Shown in pieces: positions 23,267 through 28,657 of a stretch of 28,657 nucleotides of DNA. Both the position numbers and the translations under genes were made by a program. The notes beneath the pieces were generated by a model. That model searched no databases. It saw only the letters and a program-made list of their open reading frames with translations, and had not been told where the DNA came from. Each line of letters begins with the position of its first letter. The first letter of the stretch is position 1. The DNA lies in assembly GCA_021151665.1 (NCBI GenBank), contig JAGKWW010000055.1, positions 1 through 28,657 of the forward strand, written 5' to 3'. This DNA is from Flavobacteriaceae bacterium. GTDB lineage: Bacteria; Bacteroidota; Bacteroidia; Flavobacteriales; Flavobacteriaceae.

Positions 23267-24364
23267 ATGACAAAGCGTTTAAAATTCCCGCCGAAATCAG
23301 CTTTTTTTACCACAGTGAGGCAACGAGTGGATGCACACTTTGCCCAAACCGGGAAGCATCGCCATGCAAACTTCGCGATGTGGGCTAAAACCTTTTTGTT
23401 CCTGGGCGGTTTCATTGGTTGCTATGTACTTATTTTATCCGCCGTATTACCCTCTTTAACAATGCTTCTTTTTGCGGTGTTATTAGGCATTTTTAGCGCT
23501 TTTGTCGGTTTTAACATTTGTCATGACGCAATACATGGTTCGTTCTCGGCCAACAAATACGTTAATAAGGGGCTCAGTATGGTTTTCAACCTGTTAGGGG
23601 CCAGCCCTTATATATGGAATATTAGCCATAATGGGGTACATCATACTTTTACCAACATACCGGGGCATGATGAAGACCTTGTAATTGCGCCCGGCTTAAT
23701 ACGTATTGAGGATAGTGATCCAAAAAGAAAAATACAACGGTTCCAGCATTGGTATGCATTTCCGCTTTACGGGTTTGCCAGCCTTTCCTGGGCATTTCGC
23801 AAAGACTTTGTAAAAATATTTCAAAAGAAAATAGGCCAGATCAGTATAAAGCACCCGACCACAGAATACCTTAATTTGTTTGCATCAAAAGGGCTATATT
23901 ACTTTTTATTCATCGTATTGCCCCTACTTGTCCTCGACATTAGCTGGTGGCAGTTCGCTATTGGCTTCGTTGCTATGCACCTCGCACAGGGGCTAACCAT
24001 GGGATTAGTTTTTCAACTAGCGCATGTGGTGGAAGAGACACACTTTCCTGATGCGCACCCAACCGGTACCATGGAAGAAGCATGGGCCGAACACCAAATG
24101 CGTACAACTGCCAATTTCTCTTCTGATTGCCGCATTGCAGCCTTTTTCCTGGGAGGGCTAAACAGGCAGATAGAACATCACCTGTTCCCGAAGATTTGCC
24201 ATATACATTATGCCGAAATCGGTAAGATAGTAAAGCAGACAGCGCATGAATATGGGCTGCCCTATATCGAAAGCCCCACATTCTTTTCCGCTATGCGTTC
24301 ACATTACAGGGTGCTTAAGAAATACGCAAATGAGGTGACCCCCATGCGAATAACATCAGGTTAA
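23267..24364 (+). CDS. Membrane fatty acid (acyl-CoA/acyl-lipid) desaturase
   Basis: The protein has 365 residues. The ATG is preceded immediately by an in-frame TAA, so this start is firm. The three histidine boxes of integral membrane desaturases are present: 'HDAIHGSFS' (HxxxH), 'HNGVHHTFTNIPGHD' (HxxHH) and 'QIEHHLFPKICHIHY' (QxxHH). The third box has the initial Gln common in front-end-type desaturases. Hydrophobic pairs flank these boxes ('LGGFIGCYVLILSAVLPSL'-like and 'LYYFLFIVLPLLVLD'). It introduces a double bond into acyl chains at a di-iron centre, typically to keep membranes fluid in the cold. The cold-shock-like RRM gene lies downstream. Confidence 0.9.
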   Translation: MTKRLKFPPKSAFFTTVRQRVDAHFAQTGKHRHANFAMWAKTFLFLGGFIGCYVLILSAVLPSLTMLLFAVLLGIFSAFVGFNICHDAIHGSFSANKYVNKGLSMVFNLLGASPYIWNISHNGVHHTFTNIPGHDEDLVIAPGLIRIEDSDPKRKIQRFQHWYAFPLYGFASLSWAFRKDFVKIFQKKIGQISIKHPTTEYLNLFASKGLYYFLFIVLPLLVLDISWWQFAIGFVAMHLAQGLTMGLVFQLAHVVEETHFPDAHPTGTMEEAWAEHQMRTTANFSSDCRIAAFFLGGLNRQIEHHLFPKICHIHYAEIGKIVKQTAHEYGLPYIESPTFFSAMRSHYRVLKKYANEVTPMRITSG

Positions 24365-24473
24365 CAAAAAAATAAAAACCGTTAGATGAAAATAAAAAAA
24401 CCTATTTTATTGATTTTCAATTTTTTATTTTAAGCTTTTTCTTTTGCGCAGGGATTACTAACATTATTTAGCT

Positions 24474-24481
24474 TACCTTTG
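24474..24481 (+). promoter_or_regulatory. -7 box of the RRM gene
   Basis: TACCTTTG matches TAnnTTTG exactly. It lies 125 bases before the RRM start, implying a 5' leader of about 115-120 bases. No clear TTG at 19 bases upstream. Confidence 0.5.
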
Positions 24482-24483
24482 AT

Positions 24484-24606
24484 GCATATTGGTTCTCTGC
24501 CAATGCTCACGCTGATAAGCAAATTTGTCCATCTTGTAAAATTTGTCCTTTCTTACTTTCAGTTCAGGCGTTTCAGTTGCCTTATTTAATTTAAACAATT
24601 TACATT
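24484..24606 (+). promoter_or_regulatory. Long structured 5' leader of the RRM gene
   Basis: This non-coding stretch lies between the -7 box and the RRM ATG. It contains a hairpin (TTGG / CCAA core extended by GCA / TGC, 24484-24506) and a 10-base direct repeat AAATTTGTCC at 24521-24530 and 24539-24548. Long leaders that fold differently with temperature are usual for cold-shock mRNAs; a thermosensing or autoregulatory role is an inference. Confidence 0.4.
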
Positions 24607-24918
24607 ATGAACATTTATGTAGCAAACCTGGGGTATGGTACCTCAGAAGATCAGGTGCGCGATGCTTTCGCTGCCCACGGAGAGGTAACCTCGGTAAAGT
24701 TAATTATGGACCAGGTTAGCGGCCGTCCCCGGGGATTCGGTTTTGTAGAGATGCCCGACACTTCTCAGGCAGAAACAGCCATCGAAGAATTAAACAATTC
24801 AAAGCTGGACAGCCAGGTTATTGTTGTAAACGAAGCGCGCCCTAAAGAGGCAAACGCGGGTTTCAGTTCTAACCGTGGAGGCGGCAGCTACTCAAGGTCT
24901 AACGACAGGAGATACTAA
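24607..24918 (+). CDS. RRM-type RNA-binding protein
   Basis: The protein has 103 residues. A single RNA-recognition motif runs from 'MNIYVANLGYGTSEDQVRDAF' (RNP2 'IYVANL') to 'GRPRGFGFVEMPD' (RNP1 'RGFGFVEM') and 'ALSQVIVVNEARPKE'-type end (seen as 'SQVIVVNEARPK'). A Gly/Ser/Arg-rich tail follows ('SNRGGGSYSRSNDRRY'), like plant and cyanobacterial glycine-rich RNA-binding proteins. Bacteroidota and cyanobacteria use such proteins in cold adaptation and RNA handling. It is a one-gene transcript with a long leader and a strong terminator. Confidence 0.94.
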   Translation: MNIYVANLGYGTSEDQVRDAFAAHGEVTSVKLIMDQVSGRPRGFGFVEMPDTSQAETAIEELNNSKLDSQVIVVNEARPKEANAGFSSNRGGGSYSRSNDRRY

Positions 24919-24932
24919 CCTCAATTATAAGG

Positions 24933-24956
24933 TAAGAATGGCGTAAGCCATTCTTA
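24933..24956 (+). terminator. Intrinsic terminator after the RRM gene
   Basis: The perfect 10-bp stem TAAGAATGGC / GCCATTCTTA has a GTAA tetraloop and is followed by TTTTTT. Confidence 0.88.
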
Positions 24957-24959
24957 TTT

Positions 24960-25215
24960 TTTCTACACCTGAAATACGGCTAATACGACCCCAATCGGTA
25001 CCTATACATGTTGGCACCGGATATTCCTTTTTCCTTCACATTATTTGAATGGATGGTTAGCCACTGGTCTTCCAACTATACAATATAGTTGCAGCCTCGG
25101 TGCTTCAAAAAATTCACAGGTTTCAAGGCGCCTTTTTGCCTTGTAGATTGTCAGATGGCTTTAGGGTGAGACATTAGCTATTAAAAGGAAATTCAATTAA
25201 AATTATTTATATACG
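24960..25215 (+). promoter_or_regulatory. Gap and leader upstream of the cold-shock-like small gene
   Basis: About 255 bases with no gene. It holds two hairpins: a perfect 7-bp stem AACTATA-CAA-TATAGTT (25074-25090) and a 6-bp stem CAAGGC / GCCTTG (25124-25143). No clean TAnnTTTG box was found. A structured leader of a cold-inducible mRNA is plausible. Confidence 0.35.
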
Positions 25216-25455
25216 ATGGCAGATTCTTTTTTTAAGAAAGAAAACAACAAAAAAAAGACATTAGTAAAAAAACAGAAAGCGCAGAAGCGCGAGGATAGGA
25301 AAACCAACAACAATAAGGGGAAAGGCTTTGAAAGCATGATCGTTTATGTAGATGCAAACGGCCATTTTACAAATACACCGCCCGAAAAAACTTTATCTAC
25401 AGAAAACGATAAAAAAGGATCGGCTATATCACAGGTATTTCGACATAGCAGATAA
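25216..25455 (+). CDS. Small basic protein like the N-terminal extension of Bacteroidota cold-shock proteins, without the CSD
   Basis: The protein has 79 residues. The first ~30 residues are very lysine-rich ('MADSFFKKENNKKKTLVKKQ', then 'QKREDRKTNNNKGKG'). They are followed by 'FESMIVYVDANGHFTNTPP' and a short tail. This matches, from memory, the N-terminal extension of the ~150-residue Bacteroidota cold-shock proteins, which normally continue into a cold-shock domain ('GxVxFFNxxKGFGFI'). Here the frame stops before any such domain, and none of the three forward frames downstream shows RNP1 or RNP2 of a CSD. It may be a stand-alone RNA-binding peptide or the remnant of a truncated gene. Confidence 0.65.
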   Translation: MADSFFKKENNKKKTLVKKQKAQKREDRKTNNNKGKGFESMIVYVDANGHFTNTPPEKTLSTENDKKGSAISQVFRHSR

Positions 25456-25590
25456 CGACCGGCGATAACTATTAATGTAAAATTTAAGTCGTCTTTTACG
25501 ACATGGAATTTTCGCTTATCCTGCATACCTAATAACTGCTTTAAAGGCGAATATTGGTTTAAACGCACTGTTGTGCAAGCAACCAATAAT

Positions 25591-25625
25591 AAAAAACCTG
25601 CAACTTTACCAAGTGCAGGTTTTTT
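25591..25625. terminator. Terminator after the cold-shock-like small gene
   Basis: The 12-bp stem AAAAAACCTGCA / TGCAGGTTTTTT has an 11-base loop and is followed by GTTTT. It is symmetrical enough to work on both strands. It is closely similar to the terminator at 28586-28614. Confidence 0.8.
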
Positions 25626-25954
25626 GTTTTCATATACTTTATAAATATAAAGCTTTGATACAGAAACCGAAGATTGCACTGAACCCGTGCCATAATCCTC
25701 CTTCCTACTATAGACGTTATAGAAATTATAGCGGAAACGACATGGTCGGATCTCCCCTTTTACATATCATGTGTGATAAGGTAATAAATCTAATCATTAA
25801 TCGGAACAGGCGAAGTTGGCGAAAACAAATAGCGGAATACTTTCTTAAACATACTATTGAACCGTTTTCGATTTACAATTTTCGACCCATCACCATTACC
25901 CAATATTTTACAGGCGGTTTAAAAGATGTGCTATGAAATAGTGAAATAACAAAC
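25626..25954. other. Gap with no supportable gene
   Basis: About 330 bases. A forward frame is open here (stop near 25936), but it begins upstream inside the terminator. Its composition ('CHNPPSYYRRYRNYSGND', 'IIEPFSIYNFRPITITQ'-like text) matches no family I know and it lacks a clear start. Neither strand shows a hallmark motif. It may contain a decayed gene. Confidence 0.4.
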
Positions 25955-25983
25955 TTGTAGATAATTTTCTGTCGATTCCTTTG
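25955..25983 (+). promoter_or_regulatory. Promoter of the RCC1-repeat gene
   Basis: TTG at 25955-25957, an 18-base spacer and TTCCTTTG at 25976-25983 match the Bacteroidota TTG-N19-TAnnTTTG promoter with one -7 mismatch. The predicted transcript starts near 25990, leaving a leader of about 110 bases before the ATG at 26100. Confidence 0.5.
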
Positions 25984-26099
25984 GAACATACAAAATGGTT
26001 TATATGTTTGCCGTAAAATATAATTCACCGATTAGTGATCAAAAAGCGTATTTTGATTTCGAGAATGCGAATCAAAAATTACTAACCTTAATAACAAAT

Positions 26100-28439
26100 A
26101 TGAAAAGAATCTTTACAATTCTATTAGCATCATTAAGCCTGCAGTTGTCAGCGCAATGTATCCAAAAAGCCGGCGCGGGTGCATCCAACACGTTTGTGAT
26201 AAAAACAGACGGAACGCTTTGGGCCTGGGGCAGAAACAACTACGGCCAGTTAGGAATTGGCAATCTTGTCAATACCCCGGCAAAAACCCAGGTTGGCAAT
26301 GCTTCAAACTGGCAAAATATCGAAGGCGGGCAATTCCATACAGTAGCCATAAAAGCAGATGGGACGCTCTGGACGTGGGGCTTTAACGGCAGCGGCCAGT
26401 TAGGGCTTGGTAATACTACTGACAAATCTGTTCCTACCCAGGTATCTTCAAGCAATATCTGGTCCAGCATAGCTGCAGGATATGATCATACGGTGGCAAT
26501 TACAAGTGATGGAACCATGTACGCATGGGGACTCAACGATCATGGCCAGTTAGGTGACGGTACCAGCAGCAACAGGACTACTCCCAAACTTATCGGAACG
26601 GGTTGGAAGAGTGTTTCTGCAGGAGACAACGTCACAATCGCTATAAAAACTGATGGCACGCTTTGGGGTTGGGGAGAAGGCAGTCAGGTTGGTGATGGTA
26701 CGACTGCCGATAAGCATTCACCTGTTCAGCTTGGCACCGCTAACAACTGGAAGAGTGTAAGCCGCGGTGTAAGCCATACCTTAGCGTTAAAAACGGATGG
26801 GACGCTTTGGGCATGGGGAACGAACGGACGTGGCCAATTAGGCAACGGTTCCACTTCCGGATATTCTGTACCTACGCAAGTGGGAACGGCCACCAACTGG
26901 GAAAGCGTTAAAGCAGGTTTCTTCTTTAGCATTGGCAGGAAAACCGACGGTACCATATGGGCATGGGGACAGAATACATACCATCAATTGGGCTTAGGGG
27001 CAGACACAGCGAATGTATTGGTTCCTACCCAAATTGGTACTGACAATGACTGGCAAACCATTTCGGTAGGTACAAGCTCACTATTTGCCGCAGCTATAAA
27101 AAATGATGGTTCATTCTGGACTTGGGGCTATAACAATTACTCACAATTGGGCGACGGCCTTACCGCGCAGCTACACGTACCCACACTCATTGCGTGCCCG
27201 GGAGTTACGGTAATAACGCAAACGGCTTGTGACAGCTATACCTGGGCGGCTACCGGAACCACTTACACTACAAGCGGAACTTACATTGATCCGGCTACTA
27301 ATAATGAATTGCATCTGACCATCAACAACAGTACGACTTCAACCGTTACCGAAACGGCTTGTGACAGCTATACCTGGGCAGCAAATGGCACGACATACAC
27401 CACGAGCGGAACCTACACCAATGTTACGACCAACGCTTCCGGATGCACGAATACCGCAACGCTGAACCTGACTATCAACAACAGTACGACTTCAACCCTT
27501 ACCGAAACGGCTTGTAACAGCTATACCTGGGCAGCAAATGGCACGACATACACAACAAGCGGAACCTACACCCATGTTTCAACCAACGCTTCAGGATGTA
27601 CCAACACCGAAACGCTGAACCTTACCATCAACAACAGTACGACATCAAGCGTTACTGAAACGGCTTGTGACAGCTATACGTGGGCAGCAAACGGAACGAC
27701 ATACACCTCAAGCGGAACCTACACCAATGTTACAACTAATGCTTCGGGATGTACGAACACGGAAACACTGAACCTTACCATCAATAACAGTACGACATCA
27801 ACCGTTACCGAAACGGCGTGTGACAGCTACACGTGGGCGGCAAACGGAACGACTTACACAACGAGCGGAACTTACACTAATGTTACGACCAACACTTCCG
27901 GATGCACGAACACGGAAACATTAAATTTGACCATAAACAATTCGCAAATTCCGGTTGGTGAATCGCTCCAGACAATAACTGCCGATGTTGCTGGTGACGC
28001 AACCATATCAGATATTATTATCAGTCCGTCAACTGTTGTATGGTATGCCTCTGAATCGGATGCACTATCGCTTACGAATCCGCTGGAAAGCACTACAACT
28101 TTGGCGAACGGCGCTACATATTATGCAGTCTACACGACAAATCAAGGCTGTAGCAGCGCTCCATATCCGGTAACTGTTTCTGTTGTGTTGGGTAGAAATT
28201 CTTTTAATGATACAGAACTTAGCTATTACCCAAATCCAACTTCAGATGTACTGTACGTTAAATATGGTCATATCATTAATACCATAAGTATAAGTAATGT
28301 ACTTGGCCAGGAAGTATACGTCAAATCAATAAATGCGGAAGACGGAGTAGTAGACTTTTCGAATTTGCCGTCAGGAAACTACTTTGTTAAAGTAACGAGT
28401 GGTGATTCAGCGAAAATGATTAAAATTATAAAACGATAA
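26100..28439 (+). CDS. Secreted RCC1-repeat protein with 51-residue repeats and T9SS sorting domain
   Basis: The protein has 779 residues from the ATG at 26100, which gives a signal peptide (MKRIFTILLASLSLQLSAQ). The frame is open 35 codons further up, but that stretch starts at the predicted transcription start. Residues ~20-365 contain seven RCC1-type repeats of the form 'DGTLWAWGxNxxGQLGxG', enough for a complete seven-bladed propeller; the fourth is shortened ('GWGEGSQVGDG'). Five copies of a Thr/Asn-rich unit ('ETACDSYTWAANGTTYT') follow, then an Ig-like module ('TVVWYASESDALSLTNP'), then a type A T9SS sorting domain ('YYPNPTSDVLYVKYG', 'LPSGNYFVKVTSGDSAKMIKIIKR'). It is probably an adhesin or other surface protein; ligand unknown. 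It has its own promoter and terminator. Confidence 0.92.
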   Translation: MKRIFTILLASLSLQLSAQCIQKAGAGASNTFVIKTDGTLWAWGRNNYGQLGIGNLVNTPAKTQVGNASNWQNIEGGQFHTVAIKADGTLWTWGFNGSGQLGLGNTTDKSVPTQVSSSNIWSSIAAGYDHTVAITSDGTMYAWGLNDHGQLGDGTSSNRTTPKLIGTGWKSVSAGDNVTIAIKTDGTLWGWGEGSQVGDGTTADKHSPVQLGTANNWKSVSRGVSHTLALKTDGTLWAWGTNGRGQLGNGSTSGYSVPTQVGTATNWESVKAGFFFSIGRKTDGTIWAWGQNTYHQLGLGADTANVLVPTQIGTDNDWQTISVGTSSLFAAAIKNDGSFWTWGYNNYSQLGDGLTAQLHVPTLIACPGVTVITQTACDSYTWAATGTTYTTSGTYIDPATNNELHLTINNSTTSTVTETACDSYTWAANGTTYTTSGTYTNVTTNASGCTNTATLNLTINNSTTSTLTETACNSYTWAANGTTYTTSGTYTHVSTNASGCTNTETLNLTINNSTTSSVTETACDSYTWAANGTTYTSSGTYTNVTTNASGCTNTETLNLTINNSTTSTVTETACDSYTWAANGTTYTTSGTYTNVTTNTSGCTNTETLNLTINNSQIPVGESLQTITADVAGDATISDIIISPSTVVWYASESDALSLTNPLESTTTLANGATYYAVYTTNQGCSSAPYPVTVSVVLGRNSFNDTELSYYPNPTSDVLYVKYGHIINTISISNVLGQEVYVKSINAEDGVVDFSNLPSGNYFVKVTSGDSAKMIKIIKR
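27222..27953 (+). repeat. Five tandem coding repeats, 153-bp period
   Basis: The start of the unit (ACGGCTTGTGACAGC-like) recurs at 27222, 27354, 27507, 27660 and 27813. The first unit is 132 bp and the next three are exactly 153 bp; the fifth runs into the following domain. Each encodes about 51 residues with two cysteines ('ACDSYTW' and 'SGCTNTE'). The protein copies are almost the same while the DNA copies differ mainly at third positions. Expected products are small Ig-like stalk modules. Confidence 0.92.
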
Positions 28440-28460
28440 AAAACCGTTACTTGCTACAAG

Positions 28461-28488
28461 ATCCCAAACTCTTATCGGAGTTTGGGAT
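28461..28488 (+). terminator. Intrinsic terminator after the RCC1-repeat gene
   Basis: The perfect 11-bp stem ATCCCAAACTC / GAGTTTGGGAT has a 6-base loop and is followed by TTTTTT, 21 bases after the stop codon. Confidence 0.88.
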
Positions 28489-28585
28489 TTTTTTATGACA
28501 TGGATAGGTATTAAATAAAGTAGGGAATTTATTGTAATACAATTATATCACATTCTTCCAAATTTGACCATACGGGATAAAATAA

Positions 28586-28614
28586 AAAACCTGCACTCTT
28601 AAAGTGCAGGTTTT
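28586..28614. terminator. Second terminator-like hairpin near the window end
   Basis: The 12-bp stem AAAACCTGCACT / AGTGCAGGTTTT has a 5-base loop. The T-tract is stronger on the minus strand (GGTTTTTTATTTTA), so it probably ends a minus-strand gene lying beyond the window. It is nearly the same stem as at 25591-25625. Confidence 0.65.
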
Positions 28615-28657
28615 CGTTGTTTTATTTGCTTTATGATGATATAAAGCTGAGTATGGT

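Noticed and set aside
23203..23415. Open frames on both strands overlapping the start of the desaturase
   Set aside because: They overlap the well-supported desaturase N-terminus or its upstream region and show no protein-like features.
24370..24440. AT-rich terminator after the desaturase gene
   Set aside because: Only a weak A/T stem (AAAATA / TATTTT) is present, which is expected by chance in such AT-rich sequence.
25571..25936. Forward open frame of 121 codons after the cold-shock-like gene
   Set aside because: It begins upstream of and runs through a strong terminator hairpin, has no clear start signal and no recognisable family.
25995..26099. Longer N-terminus for the RCC1-repeat protein
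   Set aside because: The internal ATG at 26100 gives a proper signal peptide, and the longer start coincides with the predicted transcription start.
27222..27953. CRISPR-like array
   Set aside because: The repeats are 153 bp, in frame, coding and without unique spacers; they are protein stalk modules.
28615..28657. Minus-strand gene ending at the right edge
   Set aside because: The strong minus-strand T-tract hints at one, but only about 40 bases are visible and no frame can be chosen.

Overview
The window looks like a piece of a Flavobacteriaceae (Bacteroidota) chromosome, probably Flavobacterium or a close relative. The evidence is the set of families (DUF2911, DUF983, DUF3570/DUF4266, Bacteroidota-type SSS symporters, Spy-like 'sensor of ECF sigma'), two proteins ending in type IX secretion (T9SS) sorting domains, and recurrent TAnnTTTG -7 boxes typical of Bacteroidota promoters. 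It reads mostly as core or house-keeping sequence. There are no tRNA or rRNA genes, transposases, phage genes or CRISPR arrays.

Layout. 1-3406: 3' part of a large PIG-L (LmbE-like) deacetylase, a 34-residue single-TM protein and an SSS-family symporter, closed by a bidirectional terminator. 3426-4280 (-): exported DUF2911 protein. 4430-6183: SRPBCC protein plus class I photolyase. 6226-7988 (-): two paralogous HAD phosphatases and a Cys-rich copper-storage (Csp/DUF326) protein. 8127-9599: divergent ECF sigma factor, single-TM protein (probable anti-sigma) and Spy/CpxP-like periplasmic protein. 9603-11060 (-): BNR/YCF48-like lipoprotein and DUF983 protein. 11142-14525: AraC regulator, RsmB-type rRNA methyltransferase and secreted endonuclease I. 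14541-15374: an apparent chimera of a Crp/Fnr regulator and the 3' half of a hotdog thioesterase. 15483-16907: L-serine dehydratase. 16915-17974 (-): an orphan lipoprotein and an unknown protein. 18191-23052: thioredoxin, ApbE, DUF4266, DUF3570, response regulator and histidine kinase, all in one direction with very short gaps. 23267-24364: fatty acid desaturase. 24607-25455: an RRM RNA-binding protein with a long structured leader, then a short protein matching only the N-terminal extension of Bacteroidota cold-shock proteins. 26100-28439: secreted RCC1 propeller protein with 51-residue repeats and a T9SS tail.

Themes. Several genes bear on envelope and stress physiology. They include copper storage opposite an ECF sigma operon, light-driven DNA repair, a desaturase next to two cold-shock-like RNA-binding genes (membrane and RNA adaptation to cold), and an ApbE-centred exported redox cluster apparently wired to its own two-component system.

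The items most worth a second look are the Crp-thioesterase chimera, the ApbE/DUF4266/DUF3570/thioredoxin/two-component cluster of unknown function, and the cold-shock-like protein without its cold-shock domain. No wholly new defence or mobile system could be supported from the sequence.
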